The notes: generated by a model not told the origin, from the sequence alone. DNA of 64,000 nucleotides from Anaerococcus vaginimassiliensis (GCF_900626155.1 NZ_LR130844.1:310001-374000); one strand, 5' to 3'. Positions 25,389 through 37,172 are shown, counted from the first letter of the stretch. Translations and numbers: made by a program.

Positions 25389-26118
25389 GATAATTAAAGT
25401 AAACAATTTAGAGAAAAAATTTGGAGACAATCTAGTACTAAAGGATATCAATATGGGAGTAGATGAAGGTGAAGTAGTTTCAATAATAGGATCTTCTGGA
25501 TCTGGTAAGTCTACCCTCCTTCGTTGCCTAAACCTTCTTGAAAGTCCAACAAGTGGAGAAATCCTCTACAGGGGAGAAAATATCCTAGAGAACAAATACG
25601 ACCAAAAGAAATTTAGGTCAAGAGTTGGTATGGTTTTTCAAAACTTTAACCTCTTTGCTAACAAGACCGTCCTAGAAAACTGTATGCTTGGTCAAATCAA
25701 AGTCCTAGGTAGAAGCCACGATAAGGCAGAAGAGATTTCTAGAAAATATCTTACATCTGTTAATATGCAAAACTACGTAAATGCTAAGCCTAGTCAAATA
25801 TCAGGTGGCCAACAACAAAGAGTAGCAATAGCTCGTGCCCTTTGCATGGATCCAGATGTATTACTCTTTGATGAGCCAACTAGTGCCCTAGATCCTGAGA
25901 CAGTTGGTGAGGTCTTAGATGTAATGACAAAGCTTGCCAAAAGCGGGATGACAATGATAGTTGTAACCCACGAAATGGATTTTGCGAGAGATGTTTCTAC
26001 TAGGGTATTGTTTATGAATAAGGGCATCATCCTAGAAGATGGCACTCCAGAAAAGATCTTCACCAATCCAGAAAATGATAGAACGAGAGAATTCCTCAAG
26101 AGATTTCTCGACCAATAG
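25381..26118 (+). CDS. amino-acid ABC transporter ATP-binding protein
   Basis: The protein has 245 residues. It shows Walker [16 protein letters not shown], the Q-loop [10 protein letters not shown], signature [15 protein letters not shown], Walker [15 protein letters not shown] and switch His [11 protein letters not shown]. It is of the polar amino-acid uptake (GlnQ/HisP) type. It overlaps the binding-protein/permease gene and completes a minimal two-gene importer. Confidence 0.94.
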   Translation: MSEIIKVNNLEKKFGDNLVLKDINMGVDEGEVVSIIGSSGSGKSTLLRCLNLLESPTSGEILYRGENILENKYDQKKFRSRVGMVFQNFNLFANKTVLENCMLGQIKVLGRSHDKAEEISRKYLTSVNMQNYVNAKPSQISGGQQQRVAIARALCMDPDVLLFDEPTSALDPETVGEVLDVMTKLAKSGMTMIVVTHEMDFARDVSTRVLFMNKGIILEDGTPEKIFTNPENDRTREFLKRFLDQ

Positions 26119-26123
26119 AATGA

Positions 26124-26157
26124 AAAAACTTCCAAGCTTGTGCCTGGAAGTTTTTTC
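26124..26157 (+). terminator. terminator of the amino-acid transporter operon
   Basis: AAAAAACTTCCA / TGGAAGTTTTTT hairpin. Its symmetry could also serve transcripts from the minus strand. Confidence 0.8.
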
Positions 26158-26201
26158 TTGACTATATTTGAGGGTAATCTATAAGGAAAGTTAGTTTTAC
26201 T

Positions 26202-26558
26202 TTATCTATTTGCTGTTGCTACTACTGCTATTCCTGTATCTGCAACAGATTCTATTACTATATCTCCTACTTTTACAGGAGCAGAAATACTTGCTCCATT
26301 TATTTCTTTCATAGCTTCTGCCATTTTTTCTTTTGGTATAGCATCAGCTGTTTTGACTGGAACTGAGTAGGAAGATCCACCTTCTACTTTTACAGTAGAT
26401 GTGATTGTTCTTACTGGATTTTTAACTTCGTTCCTAGCGTATACTTCTCCTCTTTTACAAGTATTGCCAGTAACATCAGTGATTTCACCATCCTCATCCA
26501 TTGTTACTGTTACAGTACATCCTAGAGGACAATTTATACATGTTAAATCTCTTTTCAT
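26202..26558 (-). CDS. DUF1667 small Cys-motif protein of the glycerol-3-phosphate cluster
   Basis: The protein has 118 residues. The N-terminus holds CINCPLGC, and a further Cys follows in TGNTCKRGE. The four-cysteine set is suited to bind an Fe-S cluster or zinc. The remainder matches DUF1667 (NPVRTITSTVKV, VPVKTADAIPK). In many anaerobes this gene follows the two flavoproteins of a GlpAB-like system and is taken as a third, electron-transfer subunit (inference). Its ATG overlaps the flavoprotein stop. Confidence 0.85.
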   Translation of the reverse strand: MKRDLTCINCPLGCTVTVTMDEDGEITDVTGNTCKRGEVYARNEVKNPVRTITSTVKVEGGSSYSVPVKTADAIPKEKMAEAMKEINGASISAPVKVGDIVIESVADTGIAVVATANR

Positions 26559-27814
26559 ATTTCCTCCAATTTTATTTCTATTTCTTTAGCGTCTTCTGGT
26601 AAGTCTTCCTTTTTAAGGATTAAGTTTTCCATCTCACCTGGAGCGTATACTAGTTTTCTCTTCTTTGCCACTTCCTTGCCATCTACAAACATCTTTAGGA
26701 TTCTGTTTTGATAAACGTTGTTTACCCTAAATCTTACTATTGCAGTATCTGCCATTGTATCTGGGTTTATATATTGAGGAAGTGTGTAGCTAATTCCATC
26801 TCCTGCTTTTAGATAGATTGGTTCTGTTTGTGACTCTTTGAACTTTTCTTCTATATATGCTGCGGCACTTGTAGCTGCAAGTTCACTTTCTTCTGTTACA
26901 TAGTCTACAAGGTCGTGAACGTGAAGAACATTACCACATGCAAATACTCCTGGTATATTTGTCATTAGCCTATCAGATACGATAGCTCCCTTTGTTTTAG
27001 GGTCGATTTCTATTTCTGCTTCTTTGGTTAGTTCGTTTTCTGGAAGTAGACCTACAGATAATAGGATTGTATCGCAATCATAGTGTTTTTCTGTGCCAGG
27101 GATTACTTTCATATTCTCATCTACTTGAGATAAGGTACAACCTTCTACTCTTTCTTTTCCTTCTATACCTGAAATTGTTGTGTTAAAGTAAAGTGGAATG
27201 TCAAAGTCATCTAGACATTGAACTATATTTCTCTTAAGTCCTCCAGAGTATGGCATGATTTCAGCAACACATTGAACATCTGCCCCTTCTAGAGTCATTC
27301 TTCTAGCCATAATTAGACCGATATCTCCAGATCCTAGGATAACTACCTTTTTACCTGGCATATAGCCTTCTAGGTTTATCATCCTTTGAGCAGTTCCTGC
27401 TGAGTAAACCCCTGCTGGACGGCTTCCTGGAATATTTAGGGCTCCTCTAGGTCTTTCTCTACAACCCATGGCAAGGATTACTGCCTTTGGTTTTATAGTA
27501 AACATTCCATTTTCTTCATTCATAAGGGTTAGGGTCTTGTCATTTGCAAAGTCCATTACTATTGTGTTTAAAAGAACGTCTATGTCTCTTTTTTCTACTT
27601 CGTCTGCAAATCTTTGAGCATATTCTGGACCTGTTAGCTCTTCTTTAAATCTGTGTAGACCGAAACCATTGTGGATACATTGGTTTAAGATACCTCCAAG
27701 CATATCATCTCTTTCTACAAGTAATATATTTTTTACACCTAGGTCATAGGACTTGGCAGCTGCAGCAAGACCTGCAGGACCTCCACCTACTACTACTAAA
27801 TCATAATTTTTCAT
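26555..27814 (-). CDS. NAD(P)/FAD-dependent oxidoreductase, partner of the G3P dehydrogenase
   Basis: The protein has 419 residues. It has an N-terminal FAD motif VVVGGGPAGLAAAAKS, a second nucleotide motif VVILGSGDIGLIMARRM (about residues 155-171) and the C-terminal FAD contact GVFACGNVLHVHDLVDYV. The class II pyridine-nucleotide oxidoreductase fold fits a subunit that passes electrons from the G3P dehydrogenase. Thermotoga and clostridia have the same three-gene order. ATG follows GGAGCATTTGG, 11 bases after the dehydrogenase gene. Confidence 0.85.
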   Translation of the reverse strand: MKNYDLVVVGGGPAGLAAAAKSYDLGVKNILLVERDDMLGGILNQCIHNGFGLHRFKEELTGPEYAQRFADEVEKRDIDVLLNTIVMDFANDKTLTLMNEENGMFTIKPKAVILAMGCRERPRGALNIPGSRPAGVYSAGTAQRMINLEGYMPGKKVVILGSGDIGLIMARRMTLEGADVQCVAEIMPYSGGLKRNIVQCLDDFDIPLYFNTTISGIEGKERVEGCTLSQVDENMKVIPGTEKHYDCDTILLSVGLLPENELTKEAEIEIDPKTKGAIVSDRLMTNIPGVFACGNVLHVHDLVDYVTEESELAATSAAAYIEEKFKESQTEPIYLKAGDGISYTLPQYINPDTMADTAIVRFRVNNVYQNRILKMFVDGKEVAKKRKLVYAPGEMENLILKKEDLPEDAKEIEIKLEEI

Positions 27815-27825
27815 CCAAATGCTCC

Positions 27826-29247
27826 TTACTTTACATGTCCCTTTATATAATATGAATCTTTGTTATTTTTAACTACTTCGTCATAGTCTTTGCCAAGCTC
27901 TCTTGCTAGAATTTCCATAACTCTTGGTAGGCAGAAACCACCTTGGCATCTTCCTGCTGTTGCTCTTACTCTTCTTTTGACTCCGTCAACAGTTGTAGCT
28001 CCAACAGGTCTGTTGATTGCATCTACTATTTCACCTTCAGTTACCTTTTCGCATCTGCAGATAATCTTACCGTATCTACTATCTTTTTTGATTAACTCAT
28101 CGTGCTCTTCTATGCTTAACTCACTTGTCTTTGGTGTTGGTTTTCTATCGTAGTTAAAGTCTGTATTTTCGGCAAGGTCAAGTTTCTTACTAACAAGATC
28201 TGCCATATACTCACCTATAGCTGGAGCTGATGTTAGTCCTGGTGATTCGATTCCTATACAATCGAAGAATCCATCAAGGCTTTCTTGTAGGATAAAGTCT
28301 CCACCCTTTTCGTGAGCTCTGTTTCCTGAAAATGATGTGATTACCATTCTTACAGGTACGTTTTTAACTGTATCGTTAGATTTTTCAATAACTTCTTCTA
28401 GGTGTTCTCTAGTTGATCTTAAATCTCCCTTGTCATCTACAAAGTCTGATGTTGGTCCTACTAGAGTATTTTCATCTATAGTTGGTGAAACTAGGATTCC
28501 CTTACCTTTTTCTGTAGGTAGGTTAAACATAACGTGGTTTACAAAGCCTTTAGTATCCTTATCTAATAATAGGTATTCACCACGTCTAGCTCTTATTTCA
28601 AACTTCTCATCGCTAACCTTGTTGTGGATTTCGTCTGAGTAAAGTCCTGCGGCATTTACAACTGCCTTTGTTTCATATGTAGCATTTTCTGTAACAACTT
28701 CCCAATATCCGTCTTTTGGATTTGTTTCTATTACTTTTTCGTTAAACTTGTAGTCAACACCATTGATATTTGATACTTCTGCAAAAGCTATATTCATTAA
28801 AAATGGATCAACTATACCAGCTTCTTTACAATATAGGGCGTAGCAAACATCATCTGAGACATTTGGTTCTATTTCTCTAACTTGATCTCCTTTTAGGATT
28901 TCCATACCACCTACGCCATTTGCTATACCTTGATCGTAAAGCTCTTTTAGTTTTGGATAGTCTTTTTCATCGTGGCATAGTACCAAGGTTCCGATTTGTT
29001 TATAAGGAAAAGATAATTTCTTAGCCTCATCAGCCATCATGTGATTTCCTTTGACATTCATCTTAGCCTTCATTGTTCCAGGAATTGCGTCATAACCACC
29101 GTGGCAGATACCTGAATTTGCCTTAGATGTTTCAGTACATACATCTTCGTTTTTTTCTAATAATAGGAATTTTCCTTTTTTCTTTGATAATTGGTAGGCA
29201 ATTGATGTTCCTGTTACTCCACCGCCTATAATTATAGCATCGTACAT
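27826..29247 (-). CDS. GlpA-like FAD/Fe-S glycerol-3-phosphate dehydrogenase
   Basis: The protein has 473 residues. The N-terminal DAO fold begins YDAIIIGGGVTGTSIAYQLS. The C-terminal about 90 residues are a BFD-like [2Fe-2S] domain with CRCEKVTEGEIV and GRCQGGFC. This matches type II anaerobic glycerol-3-phosphate dehydrogenases, which oxidise G3P to dihydroxyacetone phosphate. The start is the ATG with GGAGGGATAT upstream, four codons inside the longest frame. A GlpP-type leader terminator precedes it. Confidence 0.85.
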   Translation of the reverse strand: MYDAIIIGGGVTGTSIAYQLSKKKGKFLLLEKNEDVCTETSKANSGICHGGYDAIPGTMKAKMNVKGNHMMADEAKKLSFPYKQIGTLVLCHDEKDYPKLKELYDQGIANGVGGMEILKGDQVREIEPNVSDDVCYALYCKEAGIVDPFLMNIAFAEVSNINGVDYKFNEKVIETNPKDGYWEVVTENATYETKAVVNAAGLYSDEIHNKVSDEKFEIRARRGEYLLLDKDTKGFVNHVMFNLPTEKGKGILVSPTIDENTLVGPTSDFVDDKGDLRSTREHLEEVIEKSNDTVKNVPVRMVITSFSGNRAHEKGGDFILQESLDGFFDCIGIESPGLTSAPAIGEYMADLVSKKLDLAENTDFNYDRKPTPKTSELSIEEHDELIKKDSRYGKIICRCEKVTEGEIVDAINRPVGATTVDGVKRRVRATAGRCQGGFCLPRVMEILARELGKDYDEVVKNNKDSYYIKGHVK

Positions 29248-29279
29248 ATATCCCTCCATGATTTTACGGATAGAAAAAA

Positions 29280-29317
29280 GCGAGCTAAAGTAGGGTAATA
29301 CTTTAGCTCGCCTTCTC
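29280..29317 (-). promoter_or_regulatory. leader terminator before the G3P dehydrogenase, probable GlpP target
   Basis: Minus strand: GAGAAGGCGAGC leads into the hairpin GCGAGCTAAAGTA / TACTTTAGCTCGC followed by six T. The same 12-base motif begins the hairpin before glpP. It is 33 bp upstream of the start codon. Confidence 0.65.
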
Positions 29318-29368
29318 TAATCAATATTCTGTTATTATTATCTTATCACAATTTTTGTCTTTTGTAAA

Positions 29369-31454
<2,086 letters not shown>

Positions 31455-31466
31455 ACAACCTCCAAA

Positions 31467-31511
31467 AACGCAGAAAACGAGCATGTAAAAATTAATTATG
31501 CTCGCCTTCTC
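31467..31511 (-). promoter_or_regulatory. leader terminator before glpP, probable GlpP target
   Basis: Minus strand: GAGAAGGCGAGC starts the hairpin CGAGCAT / ATGCTCG, followed by TTTTCTGCGTTTTT and then the glpP ribosome site. The loop is AT-rich. The shared 12-base motif with 29306-29317 suggests autoregulation by GlpP. Confidence 0.65.
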
Positions 31512-31618
31512 CTATATATTCTCTTACAAGTAGTTTACCATAGATTTTAATTTCTTGCAATCATTTTCATAAAACTTTTTATATTATTATTTTTAAGCCG
31601 AATCTTATTTTCTTCTAA

Positions 31619-31655
31619 ATTTAAAGGATCCTTTATAATAAAAAGATCCTTTTAA
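31619..31655 (-). terminator. hairpin upstream of glpP and downstream of rsuA
   Basis: AAAGGATC / GATCCTTT stem with a 14-base loop lies about 30 bp after the rsuA stop. The T-run is weak, so termination is plausible rather than certain. Confidence 0.45.
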
Positions 31656-31681
31656 AATTAATAATTTATTTTTTAGAAAAC

Positions 31682-32380
31682 TTATTCCACAAAGTAACTA
31701 ACTTCATCATCACTAAGCTCTCTGTATTCTCCTAGGCCCAAATGACTATCAAGCTCTAAATCTCCAATGGCTACTCTTTTTAGCTCAACAACTTCGTTGC
31801 CGCAATTTGAAAATAGCCTTTTAACTAAGTGAAACTTCCCTTCAGTAACAATCACTTTTGCCTCATTTTTACCTATGATTTCAAGCTTCGCAGATCTTGC
31901 TGTGTAGTCATCTTCCTTGATATACACGCCTTCTTTGAAAAGATCTATCAGGCTTTCGTCTATACGATCACGTGTTTTTGCAATATAAGTTTTTTCTATA
32001 TTGGAATTTGGACTTGTCACTCTATGGATAAATTTCCCATCAGTTGATAAAAGCAAAAGACCTGTCGTATCTTTATCTAGCCTACCTGCTATTGATAAGT
32101 CAAGGACTCTATAGAAATCATCTAACAAATCTATCACAGTTGGGTCTTTATCCTCTGTAGCCGACAAATATCCTTGTGGTTTATTCATCATAATATAAAT
32201 ATTTTCAAAATAATCTACAAACTGACCCATATAGTAAACTTCATCAACTTCTGGATCAACCTGATATGATGAGTCCTTTACTACTTCTCCATTTACAAGG
32301 ATAGCTCCTTTTTTAGCATTTCTCTTGATATTTTTTCTAGTATCAAGACCGGAGTTTCCTATCATTTTATCTAATCTCAT
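31682..32380 (-). CDS. RsuA-family rRNA pseudouridine synthase
   Basis: The protein has 232 residues. The N-terminal S4 domain (MRLDKMIGNSGLDTRKNIKR) binds RNA. The catalytic motif AGRLDKDTTGLLLLSTDG contains the essential Asp. The family isomerises a uridine of 16S or 23S rRNA; RsuA (16S) is more likely than RluB from the overall length. It overlaps the PadR stop (ATGA). Confidence 0.88.
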   Translation of the reverse strand: MRLDKMIGNSGLDTRKNIKRNAKKGAILVNGEVVKDSSYQVDPEVDEVYYMGQFVDYFENIYIMMNKPQGYLSATEDKDPTVIDLLDDFYRVLDLSIAGRLDKDTTGLLLLSTDGKFIHRVTSPNSNIEKTYIAKTRDRIDESLIDLFKEGVYIKEDDYTARSAKLEIIGKNEAKVIVTEGKFHLVKRLFSNCGNEVVELKRVAIGDLELDSHLGLGEYRELSDDEVSYFVE

Positions 32381-32703
32381 CTTCTACCTTTCTCTAATAC
32401 ATTGTTTATAGCTTCACTCATCTCACTAAAGGATTCGTAGAAACTATCTAGGTACTCTCTACCCTTTGGACTTATATAATAATACTTTCTTTTTGGTCCT
32501 ATATTTGATTTTTTGTAGGCACCAAGTATCAAGCCTTTTTTTGACAATCTTTGTAGGATTGGATAAACTGTTCCCTCAGTCATAGTGTAAAAACCAGAGT
32601 TTTTGAGCTCTTCTACGATTTCATAGCCGTATGTTTCGTTATTTTTAATTATATGAAGGATAACTCCTTCTATTACTCCCTTTAACATTTGAGATTCTAT
32701 CAT
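32377..32703 (-). CDS. PadR-family transcriptional regulator
   Basis: This winged-helix protein has 108 residues. Typical PadR sequence: LKGVIEGVILHIIKNNETYGYEI, TEGTVYPILQRLSKKGLI and GPKRKYYYISPKGREYL. A short C-terminal helix would provide dimerisation. PadR proteins usually repress an adjacent transporter or stress gene. Here the coupled downstream gene is rsuA, so the target is unclear. ATG follows GGTGATAAT. Confidence 0.9.
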   Translation of the reverse strand: MIESQMLKGVIEGVILHIIKNNETYGYEIVEELKNSGFYTMTEGTVYPILQRLSKKGLILGAYKKSNIGPKRKYYYISPKGREYLDSFYESFSEMSEAINNVLEKGRR

Positions 32704-32743
32704 ATTATCACCTATCTATATTGTATAACATAGTAGAATGTTT

Positions 32744-35290
32744 TCAAGCTCTATCACAGTAAAATTTCATTGGACAAAACTTGCAAGCTTTTACATCTTT
32801 TGTTTTATTATCGAAATTTTCTTCTATTATATTTTTAGCAATCCTATCTATTTCTTCTATATCAAAATCTCTATCTTCTACTCTTATTTCCTTACCTTTT
32901 TCTATAAAATAAAGGAGGGTTTCTTTGACCTTCTCTCCATTTTCTTCCATCAAATTTTTATAAGTTATAAGTTGGTTGGAATATTTATCAAGGGTTCTTT
33001 CATCGAAAGATCCAGTTTTTAAATCGACTATGGTATTGTCAGATAAAACAAGGTCTAGACTTCCTTGGAGGATATAAAAGTTTCTATCCGTCTTGTAATT
33101 AACCTCACTGTCTTTTACTTGGTAGGCTTTGTTTAACAAGTTTGCAACAGGATTTATATAGATAGGATTTTTCTTAAGGAAATTGCCCATATCTTCTTTA
33201 TTGAAATTATCAGAATAAATGTATTCGGCAAGGGCGTGGACCCTGCTACCAAAGATTAGGGATTCATTCTTATAGGTTTTGTAGGATAATTTTCTTATAA
33301 ACTTATATTTTCTAGGGCAAGTTTTGTAGACATCTATATCTGTAGTAAAGGCTAGAATTTCTTTTTCACTTTTAGGATTTTCTCTTCTAAAGTCAATCGT
33401 GCTCAGCCTTGAGCTAGTATCGAGAGAATTTACAAACTTTTGGATCCTCTTATCCCTTGAGTTATTAAACAAAACTAAGAGGTTCTTAGCTCTAGTAAAG
33501 GCTGTATAATATTTTCTATAAAAATCTAGGTTGACCTCTTCGCTCGTTTTTCGCTTAGATATATCAATAAACTTCTCCCTATCCCCTCTTGGGTAGTCAT
33601 TTAGACTAGAGACAAAAACAACCTCAAACTCAAGTCCCTTGGCTTGGTGTATTGTCATAAAATTGACCCCGTCTATATCATTATCATCCTCATCGTATTC
33701 TGATATAGCATTTTTGTCATAGAAAATATATAGGTAGGAAAAGATAAATTTCTCGTAAAAATTATCTTTGCCAGCAAAAATCTCATCAAAATCTACTCCC
33801 AAATTTATAAATTTGCCAGTATTTTTGTGGACTCTCTTTTCCTCATCTCCTGCCCTTTTCAGGATATTTTTGTAATATTTAAGTCCAATTGCCTTATAGA
33901 TTATTTCAGATATCTTTTCCTTGTGAGCGATCTTTCCTATAAACTCTTCTATTTCTTTATTCTGTCTCAGATTTTCATCTTCCAAGATACTTGATAGATA
34001 CTTCCTATAGGCATTTTTCTTTTTTTGGTAGTAGTCCATATATCTTTCGTCAAGATCTACATTTATTTGGCTAATATCTTTATATTTTAACAAGATATAT
34101 AGAAAAAACCTAATCTCTTTTCTATAAAAATACTTATCGCTCTTTCTATTTATAACTTTTATCCCTGACTTTTCAAATCCCTTTTCTAGCTGGTTTGGAA
34201 ATGGATTGTAAAAGGAAGGAAACAAAAAGGCAATTTGATTTAGATTAACTTCTTTAGATAGGTGTTTAACAATAGCAACTATATTTGAAATATTAGCGGA
34301 CCTTGCCCTAACTATGGTATTTGTATTTTCCTTATCATCTACTGATACCAAGTCTTTCTTATCATTTAGCTTTGCCTCGTCAATGAAGTCCTTAGATTTT
34401 TTGACTATAAATTGGTTAGACCTGTAGTTGATGTCTAGCTTGTAGGTAGTTGATTTAATTTTTGAGTATTGATAAAATCTTTCACTAAAATCAAGGAGAT
34501 TTCTAGGATCAGCTCCCCTAAAAGAATATAGAGCTTGGTCGTCATCACCAAATACGATAATATTTCCATCTTTAGTTAGCCTAAAGGCGATTTCTTCTTG
34601 GATAAGGTTGGTATCTTGGTATTCATCTATTACAACTAGGTCTATATTTTCTCTAATCTCATCTCCTATTACAGGATCAACCAATAAATCATGAAACCTC
34701 TTTAAGATAAGCTGAAAATTTATAAGACCCAAATCGTTTAGGATTTTCTCATAAGTCGTGTAAATATCGTAGGAAAGTCGTTTTTTATCATCAGATGATT
34801 TCCTTAAATCTTCTAGGTCGACTAGGTTATTTGTTATAGTTTGGAATATATCGAGGATAGTTGCTACTTGATTTTTTCTTATATAATTATCAAAACCATC
34901 TATTTTTCTAAAGACATCTAGGTTTTCTTTTATGACGTACTCTTCCATAAAAGAATCTATAACAGTTAGGTTAAAGAAATTGTCGTCTAGTTTCCTGTAT
35001 TTTTTGATAAAATCAATGGCTAGGGAATGAAAGTTTCCTATCATCATATCCTTTAGGTCGACTTTGATATCATCATTTTTTAGCTTAGTTATAATCCTCG
35101 TATTAAGCTCTTTGGCAGCTTTTTTGGTAAAAGTTGTGATTAGAACCTTATTCGCATCAAAGCGTTTTTTCTTTATCCCTTCTGCGACAAAGTTTACTAT
35201 GGTATGAGTCTTGCCGGTGCCTGGACCTGCGAGGACTACTGCCGGTAGTTTCGCATCTTTTATAATCTCTTCTTGACCTAAATTTCTCAT
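32744..35290 (-). CDS. UvrD/Rep-type DNA helicase fused to a RecB-like Fe-S nuclease domain
   Basis: The protein has 848 residues. The superfamily 1 helicase part shows Walker A AGPGTGKTHT (about residues 21-30), motif II VIDEYQDTN, motif III GDDDQALYSFRGADP, motif V MTIHQAKGLEFEVVF and motif VI YTAFTRAKNLL. The C-terminal about 200 residues form a PD-(D/E)XK_1 nuclease: YKTCPRKYKF, GSRVHALAEYI, NTIVDLKTGSF. The tail CKFCPMKFYC completes, with the first Cys, a four-cysteine Fe-S set as in AddB. A role in recombination or end processing is inferred. The gene is coupled to the acetyltransferase gene (ATGA). Confidence 0.88.
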   Translation of the reverse strand: MRNLGQEEIIKDAKLPAVVLAGPGTGKTHTIVNFVAEGIKKKRFDANKVLITTFTKKAAKELNTRIITKLKNDDIKVDLKDMMIGNFHSLAIDFIKKYRKLDDNFFNLTVIDSFMEEYVIKENLDVFRKIDGFDNYIRKNQVATILDIFQTITNNLVDLEDLRKSSDDKKRLSYDIYTTYEKILNDLGLINFQLILKRFHDLLVDPVIGDEIRENIDLVVIDEYQDTNLIQEEIAFRLTKDGNIIVFGDDDQALYSFRGADPRNLLDFSERFYQYSKIKSTTYKLDINYRSNQFIVKKSKDFIDEAKLNDKKDLVSVDDKENTNTIVRARSANISNIVAIVKHLSKEVNLNQIAFLFPSFYNPFPNQLEKGFEKSGIKVINRKSDKYFYRKEIRFFLYILLKYKDISQINVDLDERYMDYYQKKKNAYRKYLSSILEDENLRQNKEIEEFIGKIAHKEKISEIIYKAIGLKYYKNILKRAGDEEKRVHKNTGKFINLGVDFDEIFAGKDNFYEKFIFSYLYIFYDKNAISEYDEDDNDIDGVNFMTIHQAKGLEFEVVFVSSLNDYPRGDREKFIDISKRKTSEEVNLDFYRKYYTAFTRAKNLLVLFNNSRDKRIQKFVNSLDTSSRLSTIDFRRENPKSEKEILAFTTDIDVYKTCPRKYKFIRKLSYKTYKNESLIFGSRVHALAEYIYSDNFNKEDMGNFLKKNPIYINPVANLLNKAYQVKDSEVNYKTDRNFYILQGSLDLVLSDNTIVDLKTGSFDERTLDKYSNQLITYKNLMEENGEKVKETLLYFIEKGKEIRVEDRDFDIEEIDRIAKNIIEENFDNKTKDVKACKFCPMKFYCDRA

Positions 35291-35793
35291 AATATCAACT
35301 CATAGCAGATTCTATCTTTAGGAATTCCGTCTTCATCTATTCGAATTATGCCAATTTCCTTAAAATTATATTTCTTTAGGAGTCCTCTCATCCTAAAATT
35401 GTCCTTGTGAGTATCAATCCTAAGGCTATCTTTGAGGTTTTTCTTGGAAAAATCTATTATAGCTTCTATAAACTTACTCCCTGCCTTTTCTACTACTCCT
35501 CCACCATCTACCATTAGAGTGTGGATTACAAAATACTTATCTCCTTCAAACTTATCCTCCCACACCTTGTAGGTAGGTTCTTCATTTTTAGATAAGTAAG
35601 CATAGGCAAAGGCTCTTTCGTCTAAATCTAGGACATAAGCACATTCCTCATCTATCTGTCTATTTATTAAATAAAGGTCTGGATTTGTCTTTTGCCATTG
35701 GTCCACTCCATCGTTTTTAAGTGAAGTCCTTGAAAACTCAATTAATTTTTCTATATCATATATATCTTTTTTGCTAGCTTTTCTAAAAATCAT
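35287..35793 (-). CDS. GNAT-family N-acetyltransferase
   Basis: The protein has 168 residues. The fold is recognised from IFRKASKKDIYDIEKLIEF at the N-terminus, FVIHTLMVDGGGVVEKAGSKF (shown for position) as strand 4 with the acetyl-CoA loop, and LRIDTHKDNFRMRGLLKKYNF near the C-terminus. The acceptor substrate cannot be predicted. It is translated first in a two-gene unit with the helicase-nuclease. ATG follows GGATAAAC. Confidence 0.8.
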   Translation of the reverse strand: MIFRKASKKDIYDIEKLIEFSRTSLKNDGVDQWQKTNPDLYLINRQIDEECAYVLDLDERAFAYAYLSKNEEPTYKVWEDKFEGDKYFVIHTLMVDGGGVVEKAGSKFIEAIIDFSKKNLKDSLRIDTHKDNFRMRGLLKKYNFKEIGIIRIDEDGIPKDRICYELIL

Positions 35794-35856
35794 GTTTATC
35801 CGTCCTTTTACTTTTCTTCTATTACTATACCATTTACCATAAAACCTTAGCCTACA

Positions 35857-35885
35857 TTGTAAGATATTTTAACAACCTGTATAAT
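35857..35885 (+). promoter_or_regulatory. promoter of the flavin oxidoreductase gene
   Basis: TTGTAA (35857-35862), 17-bp spacer, consensus TATAAT (35880-35885), 37 bp before the ATG. Confidence 0.65.
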
Positions 35886-35922
35886 AAGACTATAAGATAA
35901 AACAGGAAGGTAAGAGAAGAAT

Positions 35923-37104
35923 ATGTACGATTATTTAATTATAGGAAACGGAATTGCTGGTCTATCAGCAACAGAAGAAATTAGAAATAGAGATGAAAGT
36001 GCAACTATCCTTATAGTATCTGATGAAAAACCATCAACCTACTGGAGAACTAGACTTTCAGATCTTATAAGCAAAGACTTCGAAGAAGATGAAATCTATG
36101 TCAAGAAGCAACCTTGGTATAGTGAAAAGAAAATCGAAGAAAAACTTGAGACAAAAGTAGAAAAGCTCATCCCAGAAAAAAACATCGCTATCCTAGAAAA
36201 TGGTGAAGAAATCGAATATGGCAAGGCATTGATTGCTACAGGAGCAAGAGCCTTTGTTCCACCAATCACAAATATTGACTCAAAGGGCGTATTTGCCATT
36301 AGAACTGTAGATGACCTTAGAAACTTCAAAGAATATGTTTCTGACAAGAAAGAAGTTGTAGTTATAGGTGGTGGAATCCTAGGTCTTGAAGCTGCATTTT
36401 CAGCTAAGAAACTCGGTCTTGATATAATTGTTATAGAAAGTTTTGACTATCTATTAGCTCGCCAACTTGACCGTGACCTATCAGGAAAACTAGAAGAAAA
36501 ACTTAACGAAATGGGCATCAAAACTATAACTGGCAAAAATACTCAAGAAATCCTAACAAAAGATGGTGCAGTTTCAGGTATCAAACTTGAAGACGGAACT
36601 GAAATATCCGCTGATGCTATTATGGTTCAAGCAGGAGTAAGATCAAACATCAAGATGGCTCAAGAATCTGGTATTGAAACAGATAGGGGCGTAATGGTAG
36701 ATGAGCACCTAAGAACAGCTAATGAAAATATCTTCGCAGCTGGCGACTGTGCCCAAATTGGAAACTTCACTATAGGACTTTGGACATCAAGCCAAGAGAT
36801 GGGTAAAATCGCAGGTCACAACATGACAGGTGATGAAGAATCATACATTCAACCAAAACCATTTTCTACACTTCTTCTAGGAGATATCAAGCTATTTTCT
36901 GCAGGAATGAACTCTGGCGAGGGTGTTACAGAAGAAAGCGAAGAAAAAGACGGCAAAACCTACAAACTCTTCAAAAAAGATGACTCATATGTAGGTGGAA
37001 TCCTTTGGGGAGATATCAAATACCAAACAGATGTTAAAAACATCGTCTTTAATGGAAAAGATGTCGCTGAAACAAAACTAGGCAAAGAAATTTTTGGAAA
37101 ATAA
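35923..37104 (+). CDS. NAD(P)H-dependent FAD oxidoreductase (rubredoxin/nitrite-reductase-like)
   Basis: The protein has 393 residues. FAD motif YLIIGNGIAGLSATEEIR is at the N-terminus, with ALIATGARAFVPP and the NAD motif VVVIGGGILGLEAAFSAKKL in the middle and ENIFAAGDCAQIGNF near residue 265. This arrangement is that of Pyr_redox_2 enzymes related to rubredoxin reductase and the NirB N-terminus. A role in electron supply or oxygen detoxification is plausible; no rubredoxin gene is adjacent. It is monocistronic. Confidence 0.85.
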   Translation: MYDYLIIGNGIAGLSATEEIRNRDESATILIVSDEKPSTYWRTRLSDLISKDFEEDEIYVKKQPWYSEKKIEEKLETKVEKLIPEKNIAILENGEEIEYGKALIATGARAFVPPITNIDSKGVFAIRTVDDLRNFKEYVSDKKEVVVIGGGILGLEAAFSAKKLGLDIIVIESFDYLLARQLDRDLSGKLEEKLNEMGIKTITGKNTQEILTKDGAVSGIKLEDGTEISADAIMVQAGVRSNIKMAQESGIETDRGVMVDEHLRTANENIFAAGDCAQIGNFTIGLWTSSQEMGKIAGHNMTGDEESYIQPKPFSTLLLGDIKLFSAGMNSGEGVTEESEEKDGKTYKLFKKDDSYVGGILWGDIKYQTDVKNIVFNGKDVAETKLGKEIFGK

Positions 37105-37120
37105 AAAATTATATAAAAAC

Positions 37121-37156
37121 AAAACGGACAGGAAAAAATTCCTGTCCTTTTTCTTT
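37121..37156 (+). terminator. terminator of the flavin oxidoreductase gene
   Basis: GGACAGGAA / TTCCTGTCC perfect stem followed by TTTTTCTTTTT. Confidence 0.85.
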
Positions 37157-37172
37157 TTCACTTAAATATCTC

